In this document: positions 37,782 to 46,797 of the stretch, piece after piece
Position numbering within the stretch: the stretch's first letter is position 1
How the letters are laid out: every line of letters starts with the position of its first letter
Origin: Bacillus methanolicus PB1
GTDB taxonomy: Bacteria > Bacillota > Bacilli > Bacillales > Cytobacillaceae
Length of the DNA: 64,000 nucleotides
Direction of reading: 5' to 3'
Assembly: GCF_000262755.1 (NCBI RefSeq)
Contig: NZ_AFEU01000001.1
Coordinates: forward strand, 186,001 to 250,000
Program-made: the position numbers and the translations under genes
Notes under the pieces: model-generated
The model's input: the letters and a program-made list of their open reading frames with translations, nothing else
Databases searched by the model: none
Told to the model about the DNA's origin: nothing

Positions 37782-39814
37782 TCTACATTCACCACCCCGA
37801 CGCTTTGTACTTCTACGTTTGCTTCCAGTTCGTTATAAGATAATATCGGTATTTGCGGAAAATATCTTTCGGTTAACTGGCGGACATACATTCTTACTGC
37901 CGGAGAACATAATACAACAGGAGTCTGATCCATGAGCGACAATTGTTCAATTTGGGAAGCAATTGACTCCAATATTTGTTGAGAAATAGAAGGATCAAGA
38001 GATAAATAATTGCCGTGCTCCGTTTGCTGTACCCCTTCTGCAATTTTTTTTTCAACTTTTCCGGAAAGCGTGATTACCTTTAATGTTTTCTCCTGCCCCG
38101 TATATTGGTTCGTTATTTGTCTGGCAAGTGCCTGGCGAACATATTCAGTAAGGAGATCTGTATCCGTTGTGACTTTTCCGAAATCTGCAAGCGTTTCGAA
38201 AATAACCGGCAAATTTCGAATCGATACATTCTCTTTTAGAAGTTTCGCAAGTACTTTCTGTACTTCACCGACAGAAAGTGGATTTGGCGTTACTTCATCG
38301 ACAAGGATCGGATAGCTTTCTTTAAGATGGTCAATCAATTGTTTTGTTTCTTGTCTTCCTAACAACTCATAGGCATTAGCTTTAATGACTTCGGTAATAT
38401 GTGTCGAGACGACTGAAGGCGGGTCAACGACTGTATATCCCAAAATTTCTGCCTTTTCCTTCATTTCTTCTGTAATCCACTTGGCGGGAAGCCCAAATGA
38501 AGGTTCAACCGTGTCAATTCCCTCGATTGAATCATCATCTGCTCCTGGGCTCATCGCCAAATAATGATCTAGAAGCAGTTCACCCCTTGCCATTTCATTA
38601 CCTTTTATTTTTAATCGGTATTCGTTCGGCTGAAGTTGAATATTATCGCGGATACGGACAACCGGGATGACTAACCCTAATTCAATCGCCAGCTGCCGGC
38701 GGATCATGACAATCCGATCCAAAAGATCCCCGCCTTGATTTGTGTCAGCCAATGGAATAAGCCCATACCCAAATTCGAATTCAATCGGATCCATGCTTAA
38801 TAAATTAACAACACTTTCAGGGCTTTTCATCTCATCGGTTTCAATTTCCTCTTCAAGTTCTTGCAAATGTTCTTTGTCCGGCTCCGGCATTCTCGATAAC
38901 ATTTTCCCTCCTAAAACCAGCAAACCAGAAATAGGAAGCGTCAATAAATCCGAAATTGGTGTGAATAATCCAAGGAAGAAGATTGTACCTCCGGTAATAT
39001 AGAGCATTTTCGGATAAGCTAGAAGCTGGGAAGTAATATCCGTCCCAAGATTCCCTTCTGAAGCCGCCCTCGTCACGACAATACCTGTTGCAGTTGAAAT
39101 CAGTAATGCTGGAATTTGACTTACAAGACCATCCCCAACTGTTAGCAAAGAATAGTGGGAGGCTGCATCGCTGATGGACATATCTTTTTGCAGCATTCCG
39201 ATTACAATTCCAAAAATTAAGTTGATAAATACGATAATGATACCTGCAATTGCGTCACCTTTTACGAATTTGCTGGCACCATCCATCGCTCCGTAAAAAT
39301 CAGCTTCCCTGCCGACTTTTTCCCGGCGCTGCCTGGCTTCTTGCTCTGAGATCATACCTGCATTTAAATCTGCATCGATGCTCATTTGTTTCCCCGGCAT
39401 TGCATCTAAGGTGAAGCGTGCTGCGACCTCTGAAACGCGTTCAGAACCCTTAGTAATAACGATAAACTGAATAATGATCAAAATAAGGAATACAACAAGA
39501 CCGACAACCAGGTTGCCCCCGATTACAAACGTGCCAAAAGTTTCAACAACCCCACCGGCTTCACCATTCGACAAAATCGCCCTGGTCGTTGACACATTCA
39601 ATCCGAGGCGAAAAAGCGTTAATATCAGCAATAATGAAGGAAAAACGGAAAACTGGAGCGGTTCTCTCATATTCATTGAGGTTAGCAATACAATCAGCGC
39701 TAAAGAAATATTTATAATAATTAAGATGCTTAGCAGCCATGTTGGAAAAGGAATTATTAGCATTGCTACAATTAAGATCACACCTAGCAATACTGAAAGA
39801 TCTCTTGCTGACAT
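37778..39814 (-). CDS. flhA: Flagellar export gate protein FlhA
   Basis: Major component of the flagellar type III export gate, energised by the proton gradient. 678 residues: N-terminal half with about eight membrane helices and the FHIPEP-family signature region (RLGLNVSTTRAIL and the cytoplasmic loop FTLDAMPGKQMSIDADLNAG, seen as FTLDAMPGKQMS); the C-terminal half, from about 330, is the cytoplasmic substrate-docking domain. Full length. Between flhB and flhF. Confidence 0.96.
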   Translation of the reverse strand: MSARDLSVLLGVILIVAMLIIPFPTWLLSILIIINISLALIVLLTSMNMREPLQFSVFPSLLLILTLFRLGLNVSTTRAILSNGEAGGVVETFGTFVIGGNLVVGLVVFLILIIIQFIVITKGSERVSEVAARFTLDAMPGKQMSIDADLNAGMISEQEARQRREKVGREADFYGAMDGASKFVKGDAIAGIIIVFINLIFGIVIGMLQKDMSISDAASHYSLLTVGDGLVSQIPALLISTATGIVVTRAASEGNLGTDITSQLLAYPKMLYITGGTIFFLGLFTPISDLLTLPISGLLVLGGKMLSRMPEPDKEHLQELEEEIETDEMKSPESVVNLLSMDPIEFEFGYGLIPLADTNQGGDLLDRIVMIRRQLAIELGLVIPVVRIRDNIQLQPNEYRLKIKGNEMARGELLLDHYLAMSPGADDDSIEGIDTVEPSFGLPAKWITEEMKEKAEILGYTVVDPPSVVSTHITEVIKANAYELLGRQETKQLIDHLKESYPILVDEVTPNPLSVGEVQKVLAKLLKENVSIRNLPVIFETLADFGKVTTDTDLLTEYVRQALARQITNQYTGQEKTLKVITLSGKVEKKIAEGVQQTEHGNYLSLDPSISQQILESIASQIEQLSLMDQTPVVLCSPAVRMYVRQLTERYFPQIPILSYNELEANVEVQSVGVVNVD

Positions 39815-39878
39815 ACCATTTCTCTCCTAACTCGCTCCAATTTATATTAAAAGAAGGTCTAAACAAAATGAAATTCAT

Positions 39879-40961
39879 TCAAATCTTATTTTTTATCCGG
39901 TAAACGAACGCCAGAATTTCCGCTACCGCTTTAAAAAATTGTTCCGGAATTGTCTCACCTATATCCGTCTGTTCATATAAGGCTCTTGCCAGTGGACGGT
40001 TTTCCACCGTGATGACATCATTTTCTTTCGCAATAAACTTGATCTTTTGAGCGACATAATCTGCACCTTTTGCGACGACATACGGGGCATCCATTTTTTG
40101 CTCATCATACTTTAATGCAACCGCAAAATGGGTAGGGTTTGTTATGACCACATCGGCTTTCGGTACTTCCTGCATCATTCTTCGCATTGCCGTTTCACGC
40201 TGTCTTTGCTTTATTTTAGATTTGATGAGAGGATCCCCTTCAATATTTTTGAATTCATCTTTTATATCCTGCTTTGACATTCGGATGCTTTTTTCAAAAT
40301 CGTACTTTTGATAAAGATAATCGAGACTTGCCAGAAAGAGCAGAGCAATTGATGCAATCAGCCCCATCTTCACCGTTAAACTTGCGATCGCAGCAAGAGC
40401 AGCCCCTGCAGATTTATGAGAAAGGAGAAGAATTTCATCAATCCGCTTCCAAAGAACCGTAAACGTAACAATTCCGACAAAACTGATTTTTAAAACAGAT
40501 TTAAATAGCTCAACCAGTGCCCTTAAAGAAAAAATGCGTTTAAAACCCTGGATCGGATTAATCTTCTCAAGTTTCATTTGAACGGCTTCTGGCGAAAATA
40601 ATAATCCGATCTGAAAATAATTAGCCACAGCGCCGGCAATAAGAGCAACAAGCATGATCGGTCCTAAAATAGAAGTGAGTTCCTTCAAGATTTCGATCAT
40701 AATCGAGTTGAGATTATTTTCCGTCATTTCAACAACCAAATAATTCTGGAAAGAATGCTTGAATACACCTAAAATATGATCCAACAAGAACTCGCCGGCG
40801 AACATGAAAAATATAAAAACTGCCAGCAAATTAACTGCCGTATTCACATCCTGACTTTTTGCCGCCTGCCCTTTTTTTCGAGCATCTTGGCGTTTCTTTG
40901 GGGTCGCTTTCTCCGTTTTTTCTCCGGCAAAAAACTGCAAGTCTAAGGTAAGAAAATTCAT
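39879..40961 (-). CDS. flhB: Flagellar export switch protein FlhB
   Basis: Membrane protein that switches export from hook to filament substrates. 360 residues: DLQFFAGEKTEKATPKKR at the start, four membrane helices, and a C-terminal cytoplasmic domain with the self-cleavage site NPTH (about residues 273-276, in VVITNPTHFAVAL). Follows fliR directly. Confidence 0.96.
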   Translation of the reverse strand: MNFLTLDLQFFAGEKTEKATPKKRQDARKKGQAAKSQDVNTAVNLLAVFIFFMFAGEFLLDHILGVFKHSFQNYLVVEMTENNLNSIMIEILKELTSILGPIMLVALIAGAVANYFQIGLLFSPEAVQMKLEKINPIQGFKRIFSLRALVELFKSVLKISFVGIVTFTVLWKRIDEILLLSHKSAGAALAAIASLTVKMGLIASIALLFLASLDYLYQKYDFEKSIRMSKQDIKDEFKNIEGDPLIKSKIKQRQRETAMRRMMQEVPKADVVITNPTHFAVALKYDEQKMDAPYVVAKGADYVAQKIKFIAKENDVITVENRPLARALYEQTDIGETIPEQFFKAVAEILAFVYRIKNKI

Positions 40962-41738
40962 TCATAGCCCTCCAATTAGGTCCATTAAACCGCGCATCGT
41001 GCTAAGCATTGTCTCAAACAACTGAGTGACTGACAGCATCATCGCACCCATTACAGCAATCATAACAATAAAGCTGACACCAATTTTCAAAGGGAGGCCG
41101 ACAATAAATACGTTTAACTGCGGAACCGTTCTTGCCACGATCCCAAGGGCTATATCAACAAGAAAAAGACAGCCAACAACTGGAACAGACATTTGAAAAG
41201 CAATAACAAAGATGAAGCTAAATGATTTCAAAACATAATTTAATAGGTTTTCATTGCCGAAAGGGATCCATGCTTGATCAATAGGAATAAACTTGTAACT
41301 GTAAAAAATGCCGTCAATCAATAAATGATGTCCATTTACCGACAGCAAAAAAAGCAATGCAACCGAGTACAAATATTGCCCCATCAAAGGGCTTTGTGCA
41401 CCTGTCTGCGGATCAATGACATTGGCAATTGCAACGCCCATTTGAAAATCAATAAATCCACCGGCTATTTGGATTGCAGACATAATCATATAAGCGACAA
41501 AGCCAATCAAAAGCCCAACTAATGCTTCTTTAATAATCATGAGGAGAAACTCTCCATTGATTTCAATAGCGGGTGCATCAATTGAATAAAACATAATCCA
41601 GGCAAGAAAAAAGCCAAGGCCGATCTTTATCCTCGCAGGTATTGTCCTGTAAGAAAAGAACGGCATCATAAGAAAAAAAGAAGTTATCCTTACAAAAATA
41701 AGCAAAAACGATGGAAATTTCGGGAGCAAATCCAGCAT
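40962..41738 (-). CDS. fliR: Flagellar export protein FliR
   Basis: Part of the FliPQR export pore. 258 residues, strongly hydrophobic with about six membrane segments, including MMPFFSYRTIPARIKIGLGFFLAW (as PARIKIGLGFFLA) and the conserved GGFIDFQMGVAIANVIDP (as FIDFQMGVAIANVIDP). Four bp behind fliQ. Confidence 0.95.
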   Translation of the reverse strand: MLDLLPKFPSFLLIFVRITSFFLMMPFFSYRTIPARIKIGLGFFLAWIMFYSIDAPAIEINGEFLLMIIKEALVGLLIGFVAYMIMSAIQIAGGFIDFQMGVAIANVIDPQTGAQSPLMGQYLYSVALLFLLSVNGHHLLIDGIFYSYKFIPIDQAWIPFGNENLLNYVLKSFSFIFVIAFQMSVPVVGCLFLVDIALGIVARTVPQLNVFIVGLPLKIGVSFIVMIAVMGAMMLSVTQLFETMLSTMRGLMDLIGGL

Positions 41739-41742
41739 AGAA

Positions 41743-42012
41743 TCATCCTATAAATCTCGTTAAATTCGAAAAAATTTCATTTGCATATGACATCATATGG
41801 CTCAGCATCCATGGTCCGAAAAATACGACTCCGAGCAAAACGGCAACAATTTTCGGAATAAATGCCAGGGTTTGTTCCTGAATTTGTGTAGTTGCTTGAA
41901 AAATACTTACAATCAAACCTACAACTAATGCGAGAAGCAATAATGGCCCGCTTATAATCAATACTGTGTAAATGCCCTGTTCGGCAATCGAAATGACAGC
42001 TTCAGAAGTCAT
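41743..42012 (-). CDS. fliQ: Flagellar export protein FliQ
   Basis: Small pore subunit, 89 residues with two membrane helices; ISGPLLLLALVVGLIVSIFQATTQIQEQTL is the family core (seen as VGLIVSIFQATTQIQEQTL). Start: ATG at 42010-42012 five nt after GGGTGA; the GTG three codons upstream belongs to the Shine-Dalgarno region. Length equals that of B. subtilis FliQ. Confidence 0.95.
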   Translation of the reverse strand: MTSEAVISIAEQGIYTVLIISGPLLLLALVVGLIVSIFQATTQIQEQTLAFIPKIVAVLLGVVFFGPWMLSHMMSYANEIFSNLTRFIG

Positions 42013-42026
42013 TACATTCACCCGCT

Positions 42027-42692
42027 TTAATAGCTTTGTAAAAGAGATTTAACTACTAAATACCAACCGTCTACCATAATAAAAAGTAATATTTTGAATG
42101 GGAGCGAAATCATTACAGGCGGAAGCATCATCATTCCCATCGACATCAAGACACTTGACACAACCATATCGATCACTAAAAAAGGAATAAAAATCATAAA
42201 ACCAATCTGAAAAGCCGTCTTTATTTCAGATATTGCAAAAGCCGGAACGAGTGTAGTCAATGGTATATCTTGTACAGACTTCGGACGCTCTGCCTTTGAA
42301 TAGTCTAAAAAAAGGGCAAGATCTTTCTGTCTTGTATGGGCGCTCATAAACTCTTTAAAAGGTACACTGGCCCGATCATAAGCCTCTTCTAAAGTAATTT
42401 CATTATTAAACAGCGGAATAAGCGCCTCATCGTTTACTTTTTCGAAAGTAGGAGCCATCACAAAAAATGTCAAGAACAGAGACAATCCAATAAGCACTTG
42501 AGTCGGCGGCATTTGCTGTGTAGCAAGCGCCGTTCTGACAAAGGAAAGAACGATTACAATTCTTGTAAAACAAGTCATCAATATAAGAATGCTGGGAGCT
42601 AAAGAGAGAACAGTCAAAAGCAAAAGAAGTTTAACAGAAACAGAAACGTTTTCGGGGGAGCTGTTGCTAAAAAATTGGATAAATTCGTTCAT
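42027..42692 (-). CDS. fliP: Flagellar export protein FliP
   Basis: Pore-forming subunit of the flagellar export gate. 221 residues, four membrane helices, with the FliP signature FTRIVIVLSFVRTALATQQ and the second conserved block FLVIDMVVSSVLMSMGMMMLPP (as VIDMVVSSVLMSMGM). Start overlaps the fliO stop by 4 bp. Confidence 0.96.
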   Translation of the reverse strand: MNEFIQFFSNSSPENVSVSVKLLLLLTVLSLAPSILILMTCFTRIVIVLSFVRTALATQQMPPTQVLIGLSLFLTFFVMAPTFEKVNDEALIPLFNNEITLEEAYDRASVPFKEFMSAHTRQKDLALFLDYSKAERPKSVQDIPLTTLVPAFAISEIKTAFQIGFMIFIPFLVIDMVVSSVLMSMGMMMLPPVMISLPFKILLFIMVDGWYLVVKSLLQSY

Positions 42693-43351
42693 CGTTCGTC
42701 TTTCCCTTTCTGTTCCATACCTTCAAAAAATTTTTTCCTTTCTTTTTTCAATTCATCTAATTGCTTTTTTAGAAGCGTTTTGAATTGACTGTTATTCTCA
42801 TTAGCTGATAATATTTTCCTTGTTCTCTGAGTGACCTTTGTCACAATATCGCTTGGTTGAACGAGCTGTTCAATTTTGTCGTTGTATTCTGTGATGATTT
42901 GACGAAACTCATCAGGATCGTCAATTTCTTTTAACAGCTGGATGTTTTCACCTACGCCGACAACTAAAAGCCGGTTTCCCACCTTAACCATTTGGATCGA
43001 CCGGTTTCCGCCGAGATTCGCCCCCCCGATGTTCTCAACTAATTGAGTACTTTTGTATGCCATCGATTTTTTATTGATCAGCTTGAGAATAAAATAAAGA
43101 AGCGCCACTACAAAAAGTGTTGCAAAAATCATTCTGAAGAAATCCCAAACATTTAGTCCAACATTTTCTCCACCTGGTTTTGCTTGTTCTTTTTGTTTTT
43201 CCCGAATGGAATCATCTTCACAGTTATCGGGATTTTCAACACATTCTTTTACACTGTTATTTACCTGCTCTGCAAAAGCCCATCTTTGTGAGCCGAGCAA
43301 AGCAAGTAAAACGAGAAGCGCCACTTTTCCCATGAATATTAGTTTTTGCAA
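42689..43351 (-). CDS. fliO: Flagellar biosynthesis protein FliO/FliZ
   Basis: Assembly factor for the FliPQR pore (FliZ in B. subtilis nomenclature). About 220 residues: N-terminal signal-like hydrophobic segment, an extracytoplasmic acidic stretch (PDNCEDDSI), a membrane helix (about 75-95, FATLFVVALLYFILKLI) and a cytoplasmic SpoIIIJ/FliO-like domain with GNRLLVVGVG. The TTG at 43349-43351 follows GAGGTG by 7 nt; ATG codons further in are possible. Position between cheY and fliP is decisive. Confidence 0.9.
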   Translation of the reverse strand: MQKLIFMGKVALLVLLALLGSQRWAFAEQVNNSVKECVENPDNCEDDSIREKQKEQAKPGGENVGLNVWDFFRMIFATLFVVALLYFILKLINKKSMAYKSTQLVENIGGANLGGNRSIQMVKVGNRLLVVGVGENIQLLKEIDDPDEFRQIITEYNDKIEQLVQPSDIVTKVTQRTRKILSANENNSQFKTLLKKQLDELKKERKKFFEGMEQKGKDER

Positions 43352-43375
43352 TGCGCTGCACCTCAAATCGCAGTC

Positions 43376-43738
43376 TTATCCTAAAGTCTTAGAAATTGCT
43401 TCTAACACACGATCAGCCTGAAACGGCTTTACAATAAAATCTTTCGCTCCAGCTTGAATCGCATCGATGACCATTGCTTGCTGTCCCATAGCCGAACACA
43501 TGATAACTTTCGCATTTGGGTCGATTTTTTTAATCTCTTTAAGTGCAGTGATCCCGTCCATTTCCGGCATTGTAATATCCATCGTTACCAATTCAGGCTG
43601 AAGTTCCTTATATTTTTCGACTGCTTGGATTCCGTCGGCAGCTTCACCGACAACATCATACCCATTCTTTGTTAAAATGTCTTTTATCATCATTCGCATG
43701 AATGCAGCATCATCTACTATTAAGATTTTATGTGCCAT
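43376..43738 (-). CDS. cheY: Chemotaxis response regulator CheY
   Basis: Single-domain receiver whose phosphorylated form binds the flagellar switch. 120 residues: acidic pair in ILIVDDAAFMR, phospho-acceptor Asp in LVTMDITMPEMDG, Ser in IMCSAMG and Lys in FIVKPF. I choose MAHKILIVDD (ATG 43736-43738), as in homologues; an ATG two codons upstream is also in frame and is closer to GGGGG. Between fliY and fliO. Confidence 0.95.
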   Translation of the reverse strand: MAHKILIVDDAAFMRMMIKDILTKNGYDVVGEAADGIQAVEKYKELQPELVTMDITMPEMDGITALKEIKKIDPNAKVIMCSAMGQQAMVIDAIQAGAKDFIVKPFQADRVLEAISKTLG

Positions 43739-43759
43739 AACCATTATACCCCCATCTGT

Positions 43760-45070
43760 TTATATCAGTTTATTAATGCGATCACTCTGGCTGATAATGT
43801 CGGTAACACGAACTCCGAAGTTTTCATCGATAACAACAACTTCACCTTTTGCAATAAGACGGTTATTGACTAAAATATCAACAGGTTCTCCTGCCAGTTT
43901 ATCGAGTTCGATGATAGAGCCAGCCGAAATGTCTAATATTTCTTTTACTGACCTTCTTGTTCTCCCAAGTTCAACCGTTATTTGCAAAGGAATATCAAGC
44001 AGTATATTTAAGTTCCTTGATTCAGTTTCCTGAAGTTTATATGGTTCAAAACTTGAAAAGACTGCCGGTTGAACATTCGGGCGATTTCCTGCTGCTTGAA
44101 ATCCGGATCCATAATGTCCCGCCTCGGATTGATAATCCATACCCCTTCCTTGAAACGGTGCAGAATATGCATGTTGCTGTTGCAAATTTCCGTTCATTTG
44201 CTGTCCATTATGCGATGAATGGGTTTCATAGCTTTGAGCATGTCCTGCTTGTTCCTTGTTGTCATAATGGCCGGAAATATTTTGTTGTCCCAGATCTTCT
44301 GGATGTTGTTCGGTAGGACCTTGTCCGTCTGTTGCACTCGCAGTTTTTTCATTTTTTTCTGATGCATTGATCGATTGTTCTTCCGGATTGAGCAGTCCTT
44401 TAACCAAACTTTTTGCAAACTCAAGCGGGAGAAGCTGCATAATATTTGAATCGATCAGCTCTCCAATTTTAAGGCTGAATGAAACCTTTACAAGCAAATC
44501 GTCATTAGGTATTTTTTCTGTTCCTTCTCCATGGAGAAAATTTAAAATATCGATGGAAGGGGGTGATATATCCACCTTCTTATTGAAAATGGCCGACATA
44601 CTAGTGGCAGACGATCCCATCATCTGATTCATTGCTTCCTGGACAGCACTCAACTGTATCTCATCCATCATTTCCGAAGGATTTAGTCCGTCACCGCCAA
44701 GCATTAGATCTGCGATAATTGATGCATCCGTTTGTTTAATTACAAGCAAGTTGCTTCCTGAAAAACCTTCTGTATAGTTGACAAGGATGGCAACATATGG
44801 GTGCGGGAACTCTTCTGGCAGATGTTTTCTATGAATGACGGAAACCTCCGGAGTTGTAATCTCCACTTTTTGATTTAACAAAGTTGATAGAGCAGTTGCC
44901 GAGCTTCCAAATGAGATATTTCCAATTTCCCCTAAGGCATCCTTCTCCATTAATGAGAGATAATCTTCTACATTTAAACGAGGAGCAGCCGAGTAAGCTG
45001 TATCATCACTATTTGTGCCTCTTAATAGAGCATCTATTTCATCTTGAGAGAGCATATTATCGCCCACCAT
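43760..45070 (-). CDS. fliY: Flagellar switch protein and CheY-P phosphatase FliY
   Basis: FliN-type switch component with CheY-P phosphatase activity. About 436 residues. Order: CheY-P-binding peptide LSQDEIDALLRG, a CheC-like domain with both phosphatase motifs (DALGEIGN and SAVQEAMN), a roughly 100-residue His/Gln/Gly/Ser-rich linker (about 245-345), and a C-terminal FliN/SpoA domain (LLDIPLQITVELGRTRRSVKEIL, seen as PLQITVELGRTRRSV). It is longer than B. subtilis FliY (378), mostly through the linker. Start is uncertain: ATG at 45076, 45070 or 45055 are in frame, the last two with usable Shine-Dalgarno sequences. It overlaps the fliM end if either longer form is used. Confidence 0.92.
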   Translation of the reverse strand: MVGDNMLSQDEIDALLRGTNSDDTAYSAAPRLNVEDYLSLMEKDALGEIGNISFGSSATALSTLLNQKVEITTPEVSVIHRKHLPEEFPHPYVAILVNYTEGFSGSNLLVIKQTDASIIADLMLGGDGLNPSEMMDEIQLSAVQEAMNQMMGSSATSMSAIFNKKVDISPPSIDILNFLHGEGTEKIPNDDLLVKVSFSLKIGELIDSNIMQLLPLEFAKSLVKGLLNPEEQSINASEKNEKTASATDGQGPTEQHPEDLGQQNISGHYDNKEQAGHAQSYETHSSHNGQQMNGNLQQQHAYSAPFQGRGMDYQSEAGHYGSGFQAAGNRPNVQPAVFSSFEPYKLQETESRNLNILLDIPLQITVELGRTRRSVKEILDISAGSIIELDKLAGEPVDILVNNRLIAKGEVVVIDENFGVRVTDIISQSDRINKLI

Positions 45071-46058
45071 CTTCATCTTCCCCCTTCAATGCATCTAACA
45101 CTTGAACGGCTAATTTTTTATTTACTTTACCAGGCTGTCCTAAAAATTTAGGGATTTCGCCGATTTTTATTAAGAGCGGTTGATCAATTGCCTGATTCAA
45201 TTCAATCACATCCCCAACATCCAACAACAAAAATTCCTGTATCGATATTTCCGAAGTTCCTAGTTCCGTGATTACAGGAACATCAGCATTTTGGATTCGT
45301 TTCTCCAGTATCGCAATTTCCTCTGGTTCTCTGTCTTTTTTCTCCGTTTGCATCCAGTAATGTACCGAAAGCTTTGGAATAATCGGCTCCAGAACGATGT
45401 GCGGAATACAAATATTGATCATGCCGCTCGTTTCCCCAATGGTCGTATTCAATGAGATAACGACAACCGTTTCATTGGGAGATACCATTTGCAAAAACTG
45501 AGGATTTACTTCAAACTCGGTCAATATTGGATCAATATCTGCTACCGTTGCCCATGCCTCTCGCAAATATTCAAAGGCGTGTTCAAATGTGTTTGACATA
45601 ATTTTTTCTTCAATTTCAGTCAAGTTTTCGACTTTGTTGAAACTTGCCCCTCTTCCGCCCATCATCCGGTCCAGCATTGCGTAAGCCACATTAGGATTAA
45701 CTTCCATTATAATTCGGCCATCAAGCGGAGGAACTTCAAAAACATTTAATATTGTCATCTTTGGTATTGAACGAATGAATTCTTCATAAGGAATCTGATC
45801 AGCTGATGCAACGCCGATTTGCACATAAGTCCTGAGCTGAGCAGAGAAAAATGTCGTTAATAATCTCGCAAAGTTTTCATGAAGGCGGGTTAAACTGCGA
45901 ATTTGGTCTTTTGAAAAACGCAGAGCCCTCTTAAAATCGTAAATTTTCACTTTTTTCTCTGTTTGCTCTTTTTTTAATTCATCTGCATTCATCTCCCCTG
46001 TAGAAAGAGCAGACAACAGGGCATCAATTTCACTTTGCGATAATATTTCCCCTGACAT
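45057..46058 (-). CDS. fliM: Flagellar motor switch protein FliM
   Basis: Switch protein that binds CheY-P and sets rotation direction. 333 residues: N-terminal docking peptide LSQSEIDALLSAL, a CheC-like middle domain without the phosphatase residues (FARLLTTFFSAQLRTYVQI, MLDRMMGGRG), and a C-terminal SpoA/FliN-like domain (EFLLLDVGDVIELNQ). Downstream of fliL by about 48 bp. Confidence 0.96.
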   Translation of the reverse strand: MSGEILSQSEIDALLSALSTGEMNADELKKEQTEKKVKIYDFKRALRFSKDQIRSLTRLHENFARLLTTFFSAQLRTYVQIGVASADQIPYEEFIRSIPKMTILNVFEVPPLDGRIIMEVNPNVAYAMLDRMMGGRGASFNKVENLTEIEEKIMSNTFEHAFEYLREAWATVADIDPILTEFEVNPQFLQMVSPNETVVVISLNTTIGETSGMINICIPHIVLEPIIPKLSVHYWMQTEKKDREPEEIAILEKRIQNADVPVITELGTSEISIQEFLLLDVGDVIELNQAIDQPLLIKIGEIPKFLGQPGKVNKKLAVQVLDALKGEDEDGGR

Positions 46059-46106
46059 GTGAACTCACCTCCATTTTTTCTGTTGATTCATCCTCTGGAT
46101 ATCTTT

Positions 46107-46535
46107 TTATTGGAGGAGAGATTCGGTAATATACACCTTAACAACCTTCCCTTCTTGCATCAGGCTGTTAATTTTTTCTTGTATGTCTTCTTCAAGTTTC
46201 AATTTTCCTTCTTTTCCTCGAAGTTCTTCAGTTTTTTTCTCGGATAATTCTTGAATAATGATATTTCTCACTTGAAAATCGCGTTTCTCCAATTCTTCTT
46301 TAGCCTTTTTACTGTCTGTTTGAATTTTAAATGAAATTCTAATAAAGTCATCACTGGCGAGATTCGTAACAATATCCTTTACATCAACTGACATTTCTAG
46401 CACTTCATCAATTGTCGGCTCTTTTTGTTCTTTTTCACCTGTAAATTTCAATACGGCCACAACCGCAACAGCCCCTGCAAGAGTGATTGCTACAAGCAAT
46501 ATGAACATAATCTTTAAAAGGTTATTATTCTTCAT
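46107..46535 (-). CDS. fliL: Flagellar basal body-associated protein FliL
   Basis: Stator-associated single-pass membrane protein. 142 residues: short cytoplasmic start MKNNNLLKI, one membrane helix (about 8-30) and an extracytoplasmic SPFH-like domain. The frame is open 19 codons upstream inside swrD; the ATG at 46533-46535, eight nt after GGAGGA, gives the family length. It overlaps swrD by 11 bp. Confidence 0.93.
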   Translation of the reverse strand: MKNNNLLKIMFILLVAITLAGAVAVVAVLKFTGEKEQKEPTIDEVLEMSVDVKDIVTNLASDDFIRISFKIQTDSKKAKEELEKRDFQVRNIIIQELSEKKTEELRGKEGKLKLEEDIQEKINSLMQEGKVVKVYITESLLQ

Positions 46536-46761
46536 CCTCAATTTCCTCCAACTGTTGTCCAAGAAGGTTGACAGTTTGATAGAATCTCGCAACCAACTCC
46601 AAGACTTGATCCTCTGTCTCCTTCACGACGTATTTGCGGCCGTTTGTCAGTGTAATGGTCGTATCAGGAAACGATTCTACCGTTTCTATGTATATTGCAT
46701 TAATGATAAAAGGCTTTCCATTCAGTCTAGTTACCTTAATCACTTTATGTATCAGGGCCAA
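46525..46761 (-). CDS. swrD: SwrD (YlzI/FlbD family) flagellar protein
   Basis: Small protein needed for full motor power in B. subtilis swarming. IKVTRLNGKPFIINA, ETVESFPDTTITLTNG and RKYVVKET define the FlbD family. 78 residues if translation begins at the TTG at 46759-46761, which has AGGGG upstream; homologues would begin at the GTG six codons later (position 46743), for which I see no ribosome binding site. Between flgE and fliL. Confidence 0.92.
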   Translation of the reverse strand: MALIHKVIKVTRLNGKPFIINAIYIETVESFPDTTITLTNGRKYVVKETEDQVLELVARFYQTVNLLGQQLEEIEDEE

Positions 46762-46797
46762 AGGCTTGTCCCCTAAGGCCCTGCCCCTCCCTTATTA

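Noticed and set aside
43750-45080. FliY as a fusion or frameshifted gene because of its length
   Set aside because: All domains are in frame and in family order; the extra length is explained by the low-complexity linker.
46536-46592. N-terminal extension of FliL by 19 residues
   Set aside because: It would lie wholly inside swrD; the inner ATG gives the normal FliL length with the membrane helix near the N-terminus.
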